Assembly (NCBI RefSeq): GCF_000001735.4
Contig: NC_003075.7
Span: forward strand, 745,001 to 809,000
Origin: Arabidopsis thaliana
Taxonomy: Eukaryota > Streptophyta > Magnoliopsida > Brassicales > Brassicaceae
DNA length: 64,000 nt
Direction: 5' to 3'
A program made the translations under genes and the position numbers. Below, piece after piece: positions 48,403-59,700 of this stretch (position 1 is its first letter; every line of letters starts with the position of its first letter). The notes beneath the pieces were generated by a model, which did no database searches, was not told the origin of the DNA, and worked only from the letters and a program-made list of their open reading frames with translations.

Positions 48403-49933
48403 ATGGAACCACTCATCAGCCCACAACCACGTTTCCGCCTCCAACCCATACCGGAAAATCCCTCCTCCTCCTCCTCCTCCGCCTCCATCACAATCCCTCG
48501 CTCTATCTCAAACACTTCCTTCTTCCATGAAATCTCCCAAGAACGTCTTCTCCTTCATCATCAAGACCTCGAACAATCCGTACAAGACGACAAAGAAGAC
48601 CAAGACTCAGACTCAGACGAAACAAATCGCTTTTTATCTCAGACAAGACCACTTCACCGATCTCGTACAGCTCCAGCTATGGTAATCATCAAAGACTTAA
48701 GAACCAAACCTCCAGAAACCAAAAAACCATCACCAGTCTCTAAATCCATAATCAGACAAGCGATTTTCTTGCTAATCGTCTACTTAACCTTAGGCGTTTC
48801 AATCTACTCATTCAATCGTGACCACTACTCAGGAATCGAAACCCATCCTGTAGTCGACGCTCTCTATTTCTGTATCGTCACTATGTGTACTATTGGTTAC
48901 GGTGACATCGCTCCGTTGACTCCATGGACAAAGATCTTCGCTGTTGTTTTCGTCTTGTTCGGATTCGGGTTCTTGGATATTTTACTCAGTGGTGTTGTTA
49001 ACTACGTTTTGGATCTTCAAGAGAGTATGATTCTCACCGGAATCCAAACGAGGCAGCATCATCAACACCATCATCATCATAGATTCTCTGCTAAAGATTA
49101 TATTATTGATTTTGAGAAAGGGAGGATGAGGATAAGGATGAAAGTTTGTTTAGCGTTATGCGTCGTCGTTTTGTGTATCGGTGTTGGTGCTTTGGTTTTG
49201 CATTTCGTTGAGGAATTGGGTTTTGTTGATTCGGTTTATTTGTCGGTTATGTCGGTGACTACTGTTGGTTATGGTGATCGTGCTTTTAAAACGCTTCAAG
49301 GGAGGCTTTTTGCGGCGGTTTGGCTACTTGTTTCGACTCTTGCGGTGGCGCGTGCGTTTTTGTATTTGGCGGAAGCGAGAATTGATCGCCGGCATCGGAA
49401 AGCTGTTAAATTGGCGTTGAATAGAGAAATCACTGTTGATGATTTGCTCAAAGCTGATACTTATCAACATGGTTTCATCAGGTTAACATCTTTTAAAAAC
49501 CTCAACTTTGTTTTTTTTTTTAGAATCTTGGATTAATTGCTTAGAGATGAGAGTGATTTGAGCTGATTCTGATAAAGGGTTTTATGCAATTTGTGTGAAG
49601 TTTAGGTCAAATAAGTTGCAGAGAGTGTTAAGCTTTAGATTAATCATGTTAATGTTAAGACTTTTTCTTGCAAGCAACAGTTTAGTTATGTCTTTGTGTA
49701 ATCTAATTTCAATGATTTAAGTTTGAGTGATTAGTGTTTTGACTTTTTTTTTTATGTTTTGATTTGGTTTTGGTGTGTGTTTCAGTAAATCAGAGTATAT
49801 AGTGTTGAAGCTTAAGGAAATGGGGAAGATCACTCAGAAAGACATTGACCAAGTTGTGATTCAGTTCGAGAAACTTGATCCTAATCAAATAGGAAAAATC
49901 ACATTACCTGATCTTTTGGGGGATCCTTTGTGA
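48403..49933 (+). CDS. TPK5: Two-pore K+ channel, tonoplast type
   Basis: Potassium channel of the KCO/TPK family, vacuolar membrane. Exons 48403-49481 and 49786-49933 (phase 2) give 408 residues. Topology is four membrane spans with two pore loops: AIFLLIVYLTLGVSIYSF, pore 1 TMCTIGYGDIAP, IFAVVFVLFGFGFLDIL; then VCLALCVVVLCIGVGALVL, pore 2 SVTTVGYGDRAF and LFAAVWLLVSTLAVARA. Both pores keep GYGD, so K+ selectivity is expected. The N-terminus is Ser-rich and contains RSRTAP, which resembles a 14-3-3 site (RSxS/TxP) but lacks one usual residue spacing. A His-rich run (HHQHHHHH) sits in the central cytosolic loop. The C-terminus has one EF-hand-like loop, DPNQIGKITLPD, with a hydrophobic residue at position 5, so calcium binding is doubtful. 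At4g01840 by synteny. Confidence 0.95.
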
Positions 49934-51297
49934 CAGAAGAACATTCTCTGTCTCTGCTTTTTTAGGTTTTCTTCTTATTCAATTATCTTCTCTTTTTTTA
50001 ATTCCTTTTTAAAGAAAAATAACTGAATATATGTAGCAACAGTGATTCATACAAAGAATTATCTCTCAGTTTATAAGAGATAATATGAAAATGTATATGC
50101 TTTATTTTTGCTCTCTATAAAAAAATTATGTTCAAAGATATTCGCTAAGCGCTAATCAGATGCTCGGGCAAGGTTGTTAACAATTTTCTTTATTTTATTT
50201 TATTTTTTATTATTTTTTTAATATCAAGAGGTTTTGGGCCGAGACACGTAATCTCCAAAGTCCGTAACAATTTTCTTTATTTATCTTTCAAAATAATGAA
50301 CATGTCGAGATATTTTCATGTATATCTTTTTTTATGAGATGACAATGAACAAAGAGACTGAGACATTCATTTGAGTTTGGTGAGATATATAATTAAGAAA
50401 ATTAAAAATGATATGGACAAACTAATCTTTCACTTGTGAGATCAGTCAGTAGAAAGCTGACGCTTTTTGTCTCTTGATTCAGTAGAAAGGTCGATTGACT
50501 AAGTCATCAATCCTAGTCCATGCACAAATTTTTTTAGTCTAAAATGATTATTAAACCGGTAAGATTGATTATAGAATCAGATAATCAGTTTAACACAGAT
50601 TGGTATTGGTTATTCTGCTTCTGCATATCAATTTATCATTAAAACAAAACAAGTTGAGAGTTGTTGAGTGATACTACTCGGATAATGACTACATATGAGA
50701 ATTGAGAAGAAACTTTTTAGTGTTTTCTTTAAATGTTTTAGCTGAATACTTTAGCTTTGAAAGAAGAAGAAAAATGTAGGAATTGACTTTTTATAGTTAT
50801 TTCGATCATCTCTTAAGATAATTTAAAGTTTGAATTAATATTGTTGTTTTCGGACGTATCTTATGAACCGACAACAAAGAATCTCATAAAGGCAATGTAA
50901 ATGGGTTCCACTTCTATATATCCACTACCTTTGAACTGATCAAATGTATGATTATGATCTGTGTTTTTAAAATATATTTAGCAGTGTCATTTTTTGTTGA
51001 GGATGATTTGTTGTTTCGTGTTGTACTCAAAGACAATACGTGTATTTTCGTATTTCTGACAGAGATAGTTTTCAATATTCGATAGATATACACTTTATCG
51101 CATGAAGTCCCAAAATGTAGAACACAAATTTCAACTACTACAATTTATAGTGAAAGAGAAAATTGGTCTATGGTAGTTGTTTAAACAAACCAGAAACTTT
51201 CATATCAATAATACAAGAAAAAAGAAACAGAGGGATTTGATTATTGGTCCATGGTAGATGTTTAAAGTAAAAAGACAGAAGAAACATAAAATCAAGT
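49934..51297. other. Intergenic between convergent TPK5 and SAM synthetase genes
   Basis: 1.4 kb holding the two 3' UTRs and AT-rich spacer. No ORF, RNA gene or clear repeat seen. Confidence 0.65.
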
Positions 51298-52479
51298 TTA
51301 AGCTTGAGGTTTGTCCCACTTGAGTGGCTTCACGACCTCCCAGGTGAAGTCAGGGTCGTCTCTTCCGAAATGTCCATACGCTGCCGTTTTCTGAAACCTT
51401 CCATTTCCTCCTCTCTTCAAGTCCAAGTTGATTGTCATCATTCCTGGTCTGAAATCGAATGTCTCTTTCACGATCTTCAGGATCTCCTTGTCTGGAATCA
51501 ACCCTGTTCCGTAAGTGTCAACGAAGACAGACAATGGCTCGGGTACTCCAATGGCGTATGAGACCTGGACAAGAGCCCTGCGAGCCATGCCATTAGCCAC
51601 CACACTCTTTGCTGCTTGCCTCACGATGTAAGCTCCACTTCTGTCGACTTTGGTTGGGTCTTTGCCTGAGAAAGCACCACCTCCATGAGCTCCCCATCCT
51701 CCGTATGTGTCAATGATGATCTTACGTCCAGTTAAACCAGCATCACCGTGTGGTCCCCCGATCACAAACCGGCCTGATGGGTTGAGGTGGAAGATGGTTT
51801 TGTCGTCAAGGTATTTCTCTGGGATGATTGGTTTGATCACATGCTCCTTGAGGTCACGCGCAATCTCGTCATTGGTAACGGTTTCATCGTGCTGGGTTGA
51901 GATCAGGACGGTGTGGACACGGACTGGAACCATAGCGCCATTGTCATTGTAGTACTCAACAGTGACTTGGGTCTTGCCATCTGGTCTTAACCAACGGCAA
52001 GTTCCATTCTTCCTGACTTCAGTGAGACGAGCACCAATCTTGGTTGCAAGGACATGACTCAAAGGCATGAGCTCAGGGGTTTCATCAGTGGCATAACCAA
52101 ACATGTGTCCTTGGTCACCAGCTCCAATGTCTTCTGGACGTTTGGTGAAGTGACCGTGAACACCTTGAGCAATGTCTGGGCTCTGTTGTTCAATGTTAAC
52201 AAGGACTTTGCATTTGTCAGCATCAAGACCAACATCGTCAGAGATGAATCCAATGGAACGGCAAGTGTCACGGACAATCTTCTCGTAGTCAATCGTAGCC
52301 TTGGTGGTGATCTCACCGAAAACCATGACCATGTTGGTCTTGGTGCATGTCTCACAAGCAACTTTGCTATCAGGGTCTTGCTCAAGGCAGGCATCAAGGA
52401 CTGCATCAGAGATCTGGTCGCAAAGCTTGTCAGGGTGTCCTTCGTTCACAGACTCAGATGTGAATAGGAAAGTCTCCAT
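51298..52479 (-). CDS. SAM2: S-adenosylmethionine synthetase (methionine adenosyltransferase)
   Basis: Cytosolic enzyme that makes S-adenosylmethionine from methionine and ATP, releasing phosphate and pyrophosphate. It feeds methylation, ethylene, polyamine and nicotianamine synthesis. The coding region is a single uninterrupted frame of 393 residues ([20 protein letters not shown] to WDKPQA), the usual plant length. Visible motifs are the ATP-site [17 protein letters not shown], the hexapeptide GAGDQG, the P-loop-like GGGAFSGKD and the flexible-loop region. Codon use is more GC-rich than its neighbours, as expected for a highly expressed gene. A leader intron and a TATA box lie upstream. SAM1 and SAM2 are nearly identical; SAM2 is chosen because of the neighbouring genes (At4g01850). 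Confidence 0.95.
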   Translation of the reverse strand: METFLFTSESVNEGHPDKLCDQISDAVLDACLEQDPDSKVACETCTKTNMVMVFGEITTKATIDYEKIVRDTCRSIGFISDDVGLDADKCKVLVNIEQQSPDIAQGVHGHFTKRPEDIGAGDQGHMFGYATDETPELMPLSHVLATKIGARLTEVRKNGTCRWLRPDGKTQVTVEYYNDNGAMVPVRVHTVLISTQHDETVTNDEIARDLKEHVIKPIIPEKYLDDKTIFHLNPSGRFVIGGPHGDAGLTGRKIIIDTYGGWGAHGGGAFSGKDPTKVDRSGAYIVRQAAKSVVANGMARRALVQVSYAIGVPEPLSVFVDTYGTGLIPDKEILKIVKETFDFRPGMMTINLDLKRGGNGRFQKTAAYGHFGRDDPDFTWEVVKPLKWDKPQA

Positions 52480-52488
52480 TTCTTAAAG

Positions 52489-53198
52489 CTATAACAACAA
52501 AAAGAAAAATTGAATCAGCAACCACATAAAAATCATACACATATAACAAACTTTTTACAATTGAAAGGAAGAGAACAAAAAAAAAAGATTCCACACTCAA
52601 GTGACATAAAAAGCTAAGAAAGATTCCAAATCATTGTGGAATAGCATAAAAACAGACGCATCTCATCCAAAGAGATTCGATTCTTCTGATATTCATAGTG
52701 GAACAGTCAGTGATAAGGATCTAATTAAACGTTTAAGGAACTTTCAAGCTTAACTAACAATTCATGGACAATAATTAACGAGGAAGGCTCATTTATGGCT
52801 CAGTACACGATCATATACTACTACTACTACATTTATCAAATCATATACTACTACTACTACATAGAGTACACGATCGATGCGAAAATCAAAATCATTTGCA
52901 AAAAAGATAAACCTATTAAGCAGATCTGCTACACAGCACTGGAAAATTAACGGATCCACATACGTTTTAAATCTGTATAAATCACAAACGATATAACCTA
53001 AGAACTTGAGAATCTCATTTCAATAGTCACACACTATCGCAGATCTAATTATAATAACAGGCGTAGAAGGTTCGAATATTATCAAATCTGAATCGAAACC
53101 CATAGAAAAATCTCATTTCGTTTCAGATTTAACAACAAAACCCGTAAAAGCATCGCCTAAAAACTCGAAATCAATAAGACGGAGAAGAAGAGCGAAAC
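52489..53198 (-). other. Leader (5' UTR) intron of SAM2
   Basis: Minus-strand exon sequence ending CGCCGCAG is followed by GTTTCGCTC at 53198. An acceptor TTGTTATAG at 52491-52489 lies ten bases before the ATG. The 710-bp intron is T-rich. Long leader introns near the start are common in highly expressed plant genes and often raise expression. It contains a repeated phrase CATATACTACTACTACTAC (about 52812 and 52841). Confidence 0.75.
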
Positions 53199-53306
53199 CT
53201 GCGGCGATTAGAGATCTGGGGAGCCTAAAGCCTCAAAGCAAAATCTGAACAGCGAGCGAAGAAGGAAACGAGACGGGGACGATTTGTGGATGACAAGGGA
53301 GTGAGC

Positions 53307-53314
53307 TATTTATA
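53307..53314 (-). promoter_or_regulatory. TATA box of SAM2
   Basis: The minus strand reads CTATAAATAGC, a consensus TATA box. It is about 110 bp upstream of the leader intron donor, so the start of transcription would be near 53280. Position and sequence fit; not tested. Confidence 0.7.
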
Positions 53315-53319
53315 GGGAT

Positions 53320-56300
53320 TAAATGACACTGTTGACTGTCCACCGGATCTATAGGTTTTTGCTTTTGGACTTCAATTCTTACTTCCATCGGCTTATTCGG
53401 CTACATTTATTTATTTGCTTTTTAGTGTTTTTAATGCGTTAATTATAAACACAATTGGAAAGTGAATCAAATCAATTTATTATCTCACGTCACATGAACT
53501 TAACATATTGTATTTGGTCATGGCTCTGATTTTTTTTTTACAGATTTTGATACCAAGTATACTTGTGTCGAAATATGTATTTTTGAAGGATTATTCTTTG
53601 TCACTAATCTAAATCATCTTTTTTATGATGGTCTGAAAATTAACTAATACCAATTTTTACTAGAACAATTCTTTAGAAATAGTGATACTTTTTCACAATA
53701 ATATAGTAATGTCTCTCTCTATCATTTCAATTGACATTTAAGGTTTTTATATACAAGTTAAGAAAACACCAAATTTAAATTAAATTAAATTGTTTCAACC
53801 AATTATAAAATATGCTGGAAAAAAATGTTGCATTAAAAGTTGCAAACATCACTTAAACTGAAACAATTTTTTTTCTCTAAAACATTGTCTAAAATGATAC
53901 AGAAAAGTAGAACCTTAAAATATTTATATGAAACAATAAAGTTGGTAAAGTATATATATATGTAGAATCTTCTTGCCTAATGATGGACATATAACTAAGA
54001 TTAGAACTTATTTCATTTTCAAAAATAAAATAAAATTAGTTAGGAAAATGAATACGAGACTAATCATAAGATCATTGGAAAGAAAATAAAAGACTAGTAT
54101 AATAAGGTGAGGCCAATTAAAAGGTAGAACATAAACTTTCATGACATAGTTTTGGTAGGTGAACTGTGAACATATTATCAAACATTCCTATAAATAATTA
54201 TGTTTGTTGTTGAGGAAAAAATGATGACCATTGGATCTCTGATTAAACTATTTCGATAGATTTAACCTACCTCACTCAATCATATTTTCTTTTCACACTA
54301 TATTTAGGGAAAAATCAATAAGTATCACGCTATATATTACCACAATAATTAACCTACCATGATTAAACTACTAACTTATCATTAAAGTTTGTAATCGAGC
54401 GAATCTCTGAATTAATTAGTGTATGTCTGACAAAAAGAAAAAATTAATGTAACAAACCGGGAGGTGCCGGTAGCTCAACAAATGGTACAGGTTTCGTGAG
54501 ACTAATTCGGCTCGGCTTAATGGCTGATTCGTGTGTATTGCTGTAGTGGGGTTGGTAATGCACCTAGCCATTCTTTATTTTAGGAGAACAATGTGTTTTT
54601 GTTAAAGGCATGATAAACGTTACTAATTTGTTTTTTTTTGTAAAGAAAAATCAAATGAAGACGACATTACATTTTCTAATTTTTACTTATATCATGATTT
54701 AAAGGAAGCTTTTAGAATTGATGCTTTTTTCATAAGACTTTAGTCTCCAACAAAAATCATATTTTCCTCTGTTTTTTTTTTGTTTTTTGAATATTATGTA
54801 AAATTATTCAAAAAAAACTGGTTTACATAAAGTGCAGTTTGTGTTTGAGCAAAAGTTGAGATTATATACAAAGTCTTCCTCCGTTTTAACTTTGTAAAAT
54901 ACCAAATACTCCTCCATGATAATTTTAATTTCATTTGGATAACAATTTTTTTTTTTTTTGAATGCAAGTCCGTAGTTGGTTTAAAGTTAAAGATTAAGTG
55001 ACTTTATCAAGAATTTATCAAAAAAATTATGTTGCTGATTAAATCGTGTACTATAATTGTTGCAAACACATTTATTTTCCTACTTAGATTTAGCGCTGGA
55101 TAATCAACTATCCGACTAATTAATTATGTAAGTGAGTATGCATCTTGATAAACAGTGCTTCACAGATTTTGTGGTTTGCGAACATGAATTTTATGGAAGT
55201 TGAGCCGTTGGAAGATAAATGCTTCATTTGTTTTTATGGATAACTCACAACTTGCTTTGTGGATAATATAATTAATGAATTGATTTACCAGTCAACTTTA
55301 AGTGTTAGTGAATAATTGTTTAAGCCCAAAAATCGTCGAAAATTCTAGGTCGTGTGAGGAAACTGCGATGAGAAGGAGGTAGTTGAAAAAATTGTATTTG
55401 TATGCATGTGAAACTCATGCAAAACAAATACACGTACATATAAGTTTTGACCTGTGTTCAACTTCCATTTTTTTTTTTTTTTTACCAGTCTTGAACTATC
55501 TAATATCTATTACGAGTTTACGACATTTGTTAGTTTCATGAAATGGCGTCTCCGATCCGATAACTTTAAATAAGTAATTAAGAACGTTGAATTTCACGAC
55601 TACTATTCCATATGCAAATCTTCAAGTGTCTTATATTTTGTAAATAAAATTAAGAATTTGTATAATTAGGTAGTGTTAGAATATAATAATCATCACAATT
55701 GAACCGACACCTCAATTAAGAGCGACCATATAGTATGGAAGCACGATACAGTCGACCGTTAGTGAATCTTAAAATAATATCATCAATGAGTGTTTCTTGG
55801 GTGTATAAAATTAGTGAAAAGATGTGAAGATTTTGTATCCTTAAACTAAATTCTAAAACACACAAATTTAAGAATACTTTTATTGATCAGCCAACAATTT
55901 TTTGAAGAATATGCGAAGAGTTTTTTGTTATTCCTTCTCTTGATCATGCATTTGAAATAAACATGATTTTTTTTTTATTTCTTAAAGAGAATCATAGATC
56001 TGGTCACCGACCACGTAAATGATTGATTATTAAGTGGGCAATATCTTGATTCAATTATTAGAAGTGATTCAAAACAGAGACAAGTACAAAAAAACAACAG
56101 TAAACTTTCGTCTCGTAAGAAAGTCACATAATACTGTAGTTACAATATTAATCTTATCAAAAACGTAGAATGAAATCGAATTCTCATAAACAATTATATA
56201 TGTATGAAATAGTATATGATCTACTATATATATAAATCGAACTTTGACGGATGTATCACAAATTTAATGATCACATCAAATGATATCAAATCTGTAAAGA

Positions 56301-56712
56301 AGTTGATTACTATTAATCAGCCGAATTAGTTGATTAGAATTAAATAAGGTCATGTGAAGTGTTGATATTTCTCTCATAAAGGTCCCACATTGGCACAATT
56401 CCATAACCAAAATCTTGAGCAATAATAACGTTACTATCAAATTGGGTTCAGAAACATGATACATACCAGAATTTAGCAGAGCACCGACTTCGGCCAAAAA
56501 CAAAAAAAGTAGAGCACCGACAAAAGCTCAGTTCTCAGATCAAACTGAACCAAGAATCAAAAACGGTTTACTCTGACCGAGTACTCAAAATTGGTTTGGT
56601 AAAAATTACAGGTCTCACTGTTGTAAATAAATACTAGCAGAGCCAGAGGGTAGCTTAGGACAAATTACCTCAAAAACTGGAATCAAAAACAGGGTTCTGA
56701 ACCAAGCTTTTG
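53320..56712. other. 3.4-kb AT-rich intergenic region
   Basis: Contains the SAM2 upstream promoter, then largely featureless AT-rich DNA. The one notable patch is a GC-richer stretch at about 54460-54575 that looks like a degraded tRNA-derived element. The ORF at 56276-56503 has no recognisable features. Confidence 0.6.
54465..54575 (+). repeat. Possible degraded SINE / tRNA-like fragment
   Basis: GGTGCCGGTAGCTCAAC followed by AAATGGTACAGG resembles the D-arm and A box of a tRNA, as in the head of plant SINEs. No convincing B box follows, and no tail or target duplication was found. Weak call. Confidence 0.25.
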
Positions 56713-59700
56713 TTAACCGGAGAATTCAACCATTTGGATCCCGCGTCCCGCAACAGCTATTTGGTATCGGTTTCTGCAGATAGATCAAGTATACAGATTT
56801 GGTATGTGAGATATAAAAGTTTTGTTTTTGTTTTATGGACCATGGAAGTATGAGTGCATATTACTTACTCATCAATGGCTTTAGCATCTAGTGCCTCTGG
56901 CTCGGGCACGCTGATGACTATATGAGCGTGCTCGATCAGTTTACCATCTTTTTCGAGAAACCAACATCGAACACGTTGATCAAGACCTGTCGAGAACACC
57001 CAGTTCGTGTCCATCCACACGCCTTCATCGCATCAAAACCAAGACTTTAGTATTTTCATTAGGGAAATGGTGAAAGAGAAGATTAGCCAGCCTAGTAGAG
57101 ACTTATATGATTTGAGAATTCCACATAGAGCTTTCGGGGTAAAGTACCTTTGATGGCAGAGCTATGAGCTGATGCAATACCTCCACGGTCTGTGAGCATG
57201 ATTCTGTAACTTGGGGTTTGGTTTAGATCCATGATTTCAGATATTGTGGCTCGATTATTACTACTACTGAGGATGTTGAAGCTAAGACAATGAAGGGCTT
57301 GATCATCACCCCCGCTAATCACATTGAACATCAAACCATTGCCATAACTCGGAGAACTGTTTGAGCGAGAAACATGAAGGCAATTAACTCCAGATTGATG
57401 AGCATTCTTCACAACATGTGAAGTCTTTATCTCGCTTGTCTCGGGAAGAGAATCTGCATCTTCGTTTTTACCATTTTCCTGAGGATGGTCATTTGTGAGT
57501 TCCAAAGACGAGGCTGGATCTTCTTCTGCAGCTTCACCAACTGAGTTGCTGTTCTCTTGGGCTCTCTTAGAAATTTTGGAGCCTAACAGTTTCCATTTCC
57601 TACCACCTTGACTTCCTCTTCCAGTCCGTGGTCGTAACTGACAATCAATGTACTTCTCAATATGGATGCTAGATACTTGCTTTACAAAAGCTTCTACACA
57701 TTTAGTTACATCCCAAAAGCCTATGCTTCCATCTGTGGCCCCACTGATGAGCAGATAAACATCACTATATGGTGTATTACCTGTCAGGTAAAGTTATCAA
57801 AACTATTACGACAAGAAGATTTCAGGAAAACAATTTCATTTAGCATAAAAGGAAACGAATTGATAAGAAGTCAACTGATAGAGAAGTATTAATATCAATG
57901 GCTGAACCTTCATGAGGGGGATCCAGAGGCACAACGGCGTGTTGTAATGACAAAACTGGAGATTTTAGAGGAACCAAGGATGCAACATCAAACCTGAAAT
58001 TAGACGCAGAGTATATCAAAATAAAACACAAACTCAAGGTGAAAATGCAACTCATCAAACAAATAAAATACTTCTGGTTACCATAATCTATGTGGCAAGA
58101 CTAGAGCACGTAAGGTAAGGGTGGCATCAGAACAAGCCACCGCGATAAAACAGATAGTTAGCCTGAAAAGATGAAGAGAAAAGATTTCAACATTGTCTAC
58201 CATTGATGGGTTCAATCAAAGTAAGTGAAAGCTGTCCCTCTAACCTAGAACCAACACATTTGACAAGAAATGCAGTGGCAGCCATGTATCTCCAGTCATC
58301 TTCATAGTTTTCTCGCTCATTATACGTATTAGATCCTAACTTTGTGACGTTGGCAGAAGTATCTTCTTCAACTCCTTCCAGTTTTGGAGATTTCTCGATC
58401 TTTCCACAAGGACGATATTTGGTGGGCATGTCAGTAGCAAGCCATTGGAACGTCACTGGAGACACTTCCGATGACGCTCTATTGTGTCCATTATCACTAA
58501 TACAAGATTCTCCCTTTTTCTTGTGTCTACCATTCCTTAGGAGCCAAGAGGTTACAACACGCTTGGCTCCAACAGAAATCAGTAAGCGAGGACTTTCGCA
58601 ATCATCCACTGCATAGTCTTGATCGCACATGTCTGGTAAGTTAGGTACGTCCGAAGACATCATGTGCATATTTGATACGCAGCAAACTGATCTCACAGCT
58701 GAGCCTCCAACATGTTCTCCTAAAAGCTCTGATGTTGACCAATTTCCAAACTCAGATGCATACCTAGACGAACCCCAAATACTTTAAGACATTTAAATAA
58801 AATGATTTCTAAACCGCCAGCAAATATCACTGAATTAAGTTTAATAAGACTAGTACCTACCTACTCAATCTCACAGATCCATCTTCACACCCTGTTGCAA
58901 TCCAACTAGACCGATCAGATATTTTACTTTCTTCAGAATCGAATCCCGCTTTTGTATCTGTAGAGATGAAGCATAAGGAATGCAATTCTCTGCCATGAAA
59001 CTGTGTATGCAAATTTAGAGGAAAGACTTTGGTCTTCTGTCCTCCAACCCAGTGTCTATGAATATGAATGACATCATCCTAAAAAAAGAGGCAGGTTGAC
59101 AATCAGTCAAAGACCAAACATTCCTAAACAACTTTAACGGAGAGACAAAGGATGCACCTTCACATATGCAAAACAGTTTTGCCACTCAGGGATTTCCCCG
59201 AGATAAAAGGAATGGGGTCGGCGCCAGCCACCACATGAGATTTGTGTAACCTATTGACAGAATATCGTTAGAGCTCGCATTAAGAAGGTGAAAAAAGGAG
59301 AAGGCGAGGGTGGACCTTTGTTTCAGCTGTTAAATTCCACAGTATGAAATCTGTTGACGCAAATCCGGCTGCATAGTCATTGTTTGGATGGTCTTCGGAA
59401 AATTGCACCCCTTGACAAACAGATTGAACTAAGTTCAATTCTTTCAGTTGTTTCAAACCCATGAACTCTAAAGTCTGCATCTCTCTGTCATATTCGAAAT
59501 AGCATATGCAACCATCTGCTCCAGTCTAAACATGAGATTGCGAAAAAAAGAAAGATCAACACAATAAAGTCATTGTCAGCGTGACAAGAAAATACTACTG
59601 AGGATTGCATGATTTATTCTCCAAAACAAAAAAAACTACCAACAGGAAAAGATTAAAAAAAAAACGTAAGTTAAATTAGTCATACCGAGCATATTTCAGC

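Noticed and set aside
52054..52467. Long open frames antisense and in other frames to the SAM synthetase coding region
   Set aside because: They mirror the strong codon bias of the real gene; no independent start context, domain or homologue is recognised.
56276..56503. 75-codon ORF between SAM2 and the WD40 gene
   Set aside because: AT-rich, no motif, no splice partners, and repeats of NSNQL look like random AT-rich translation.
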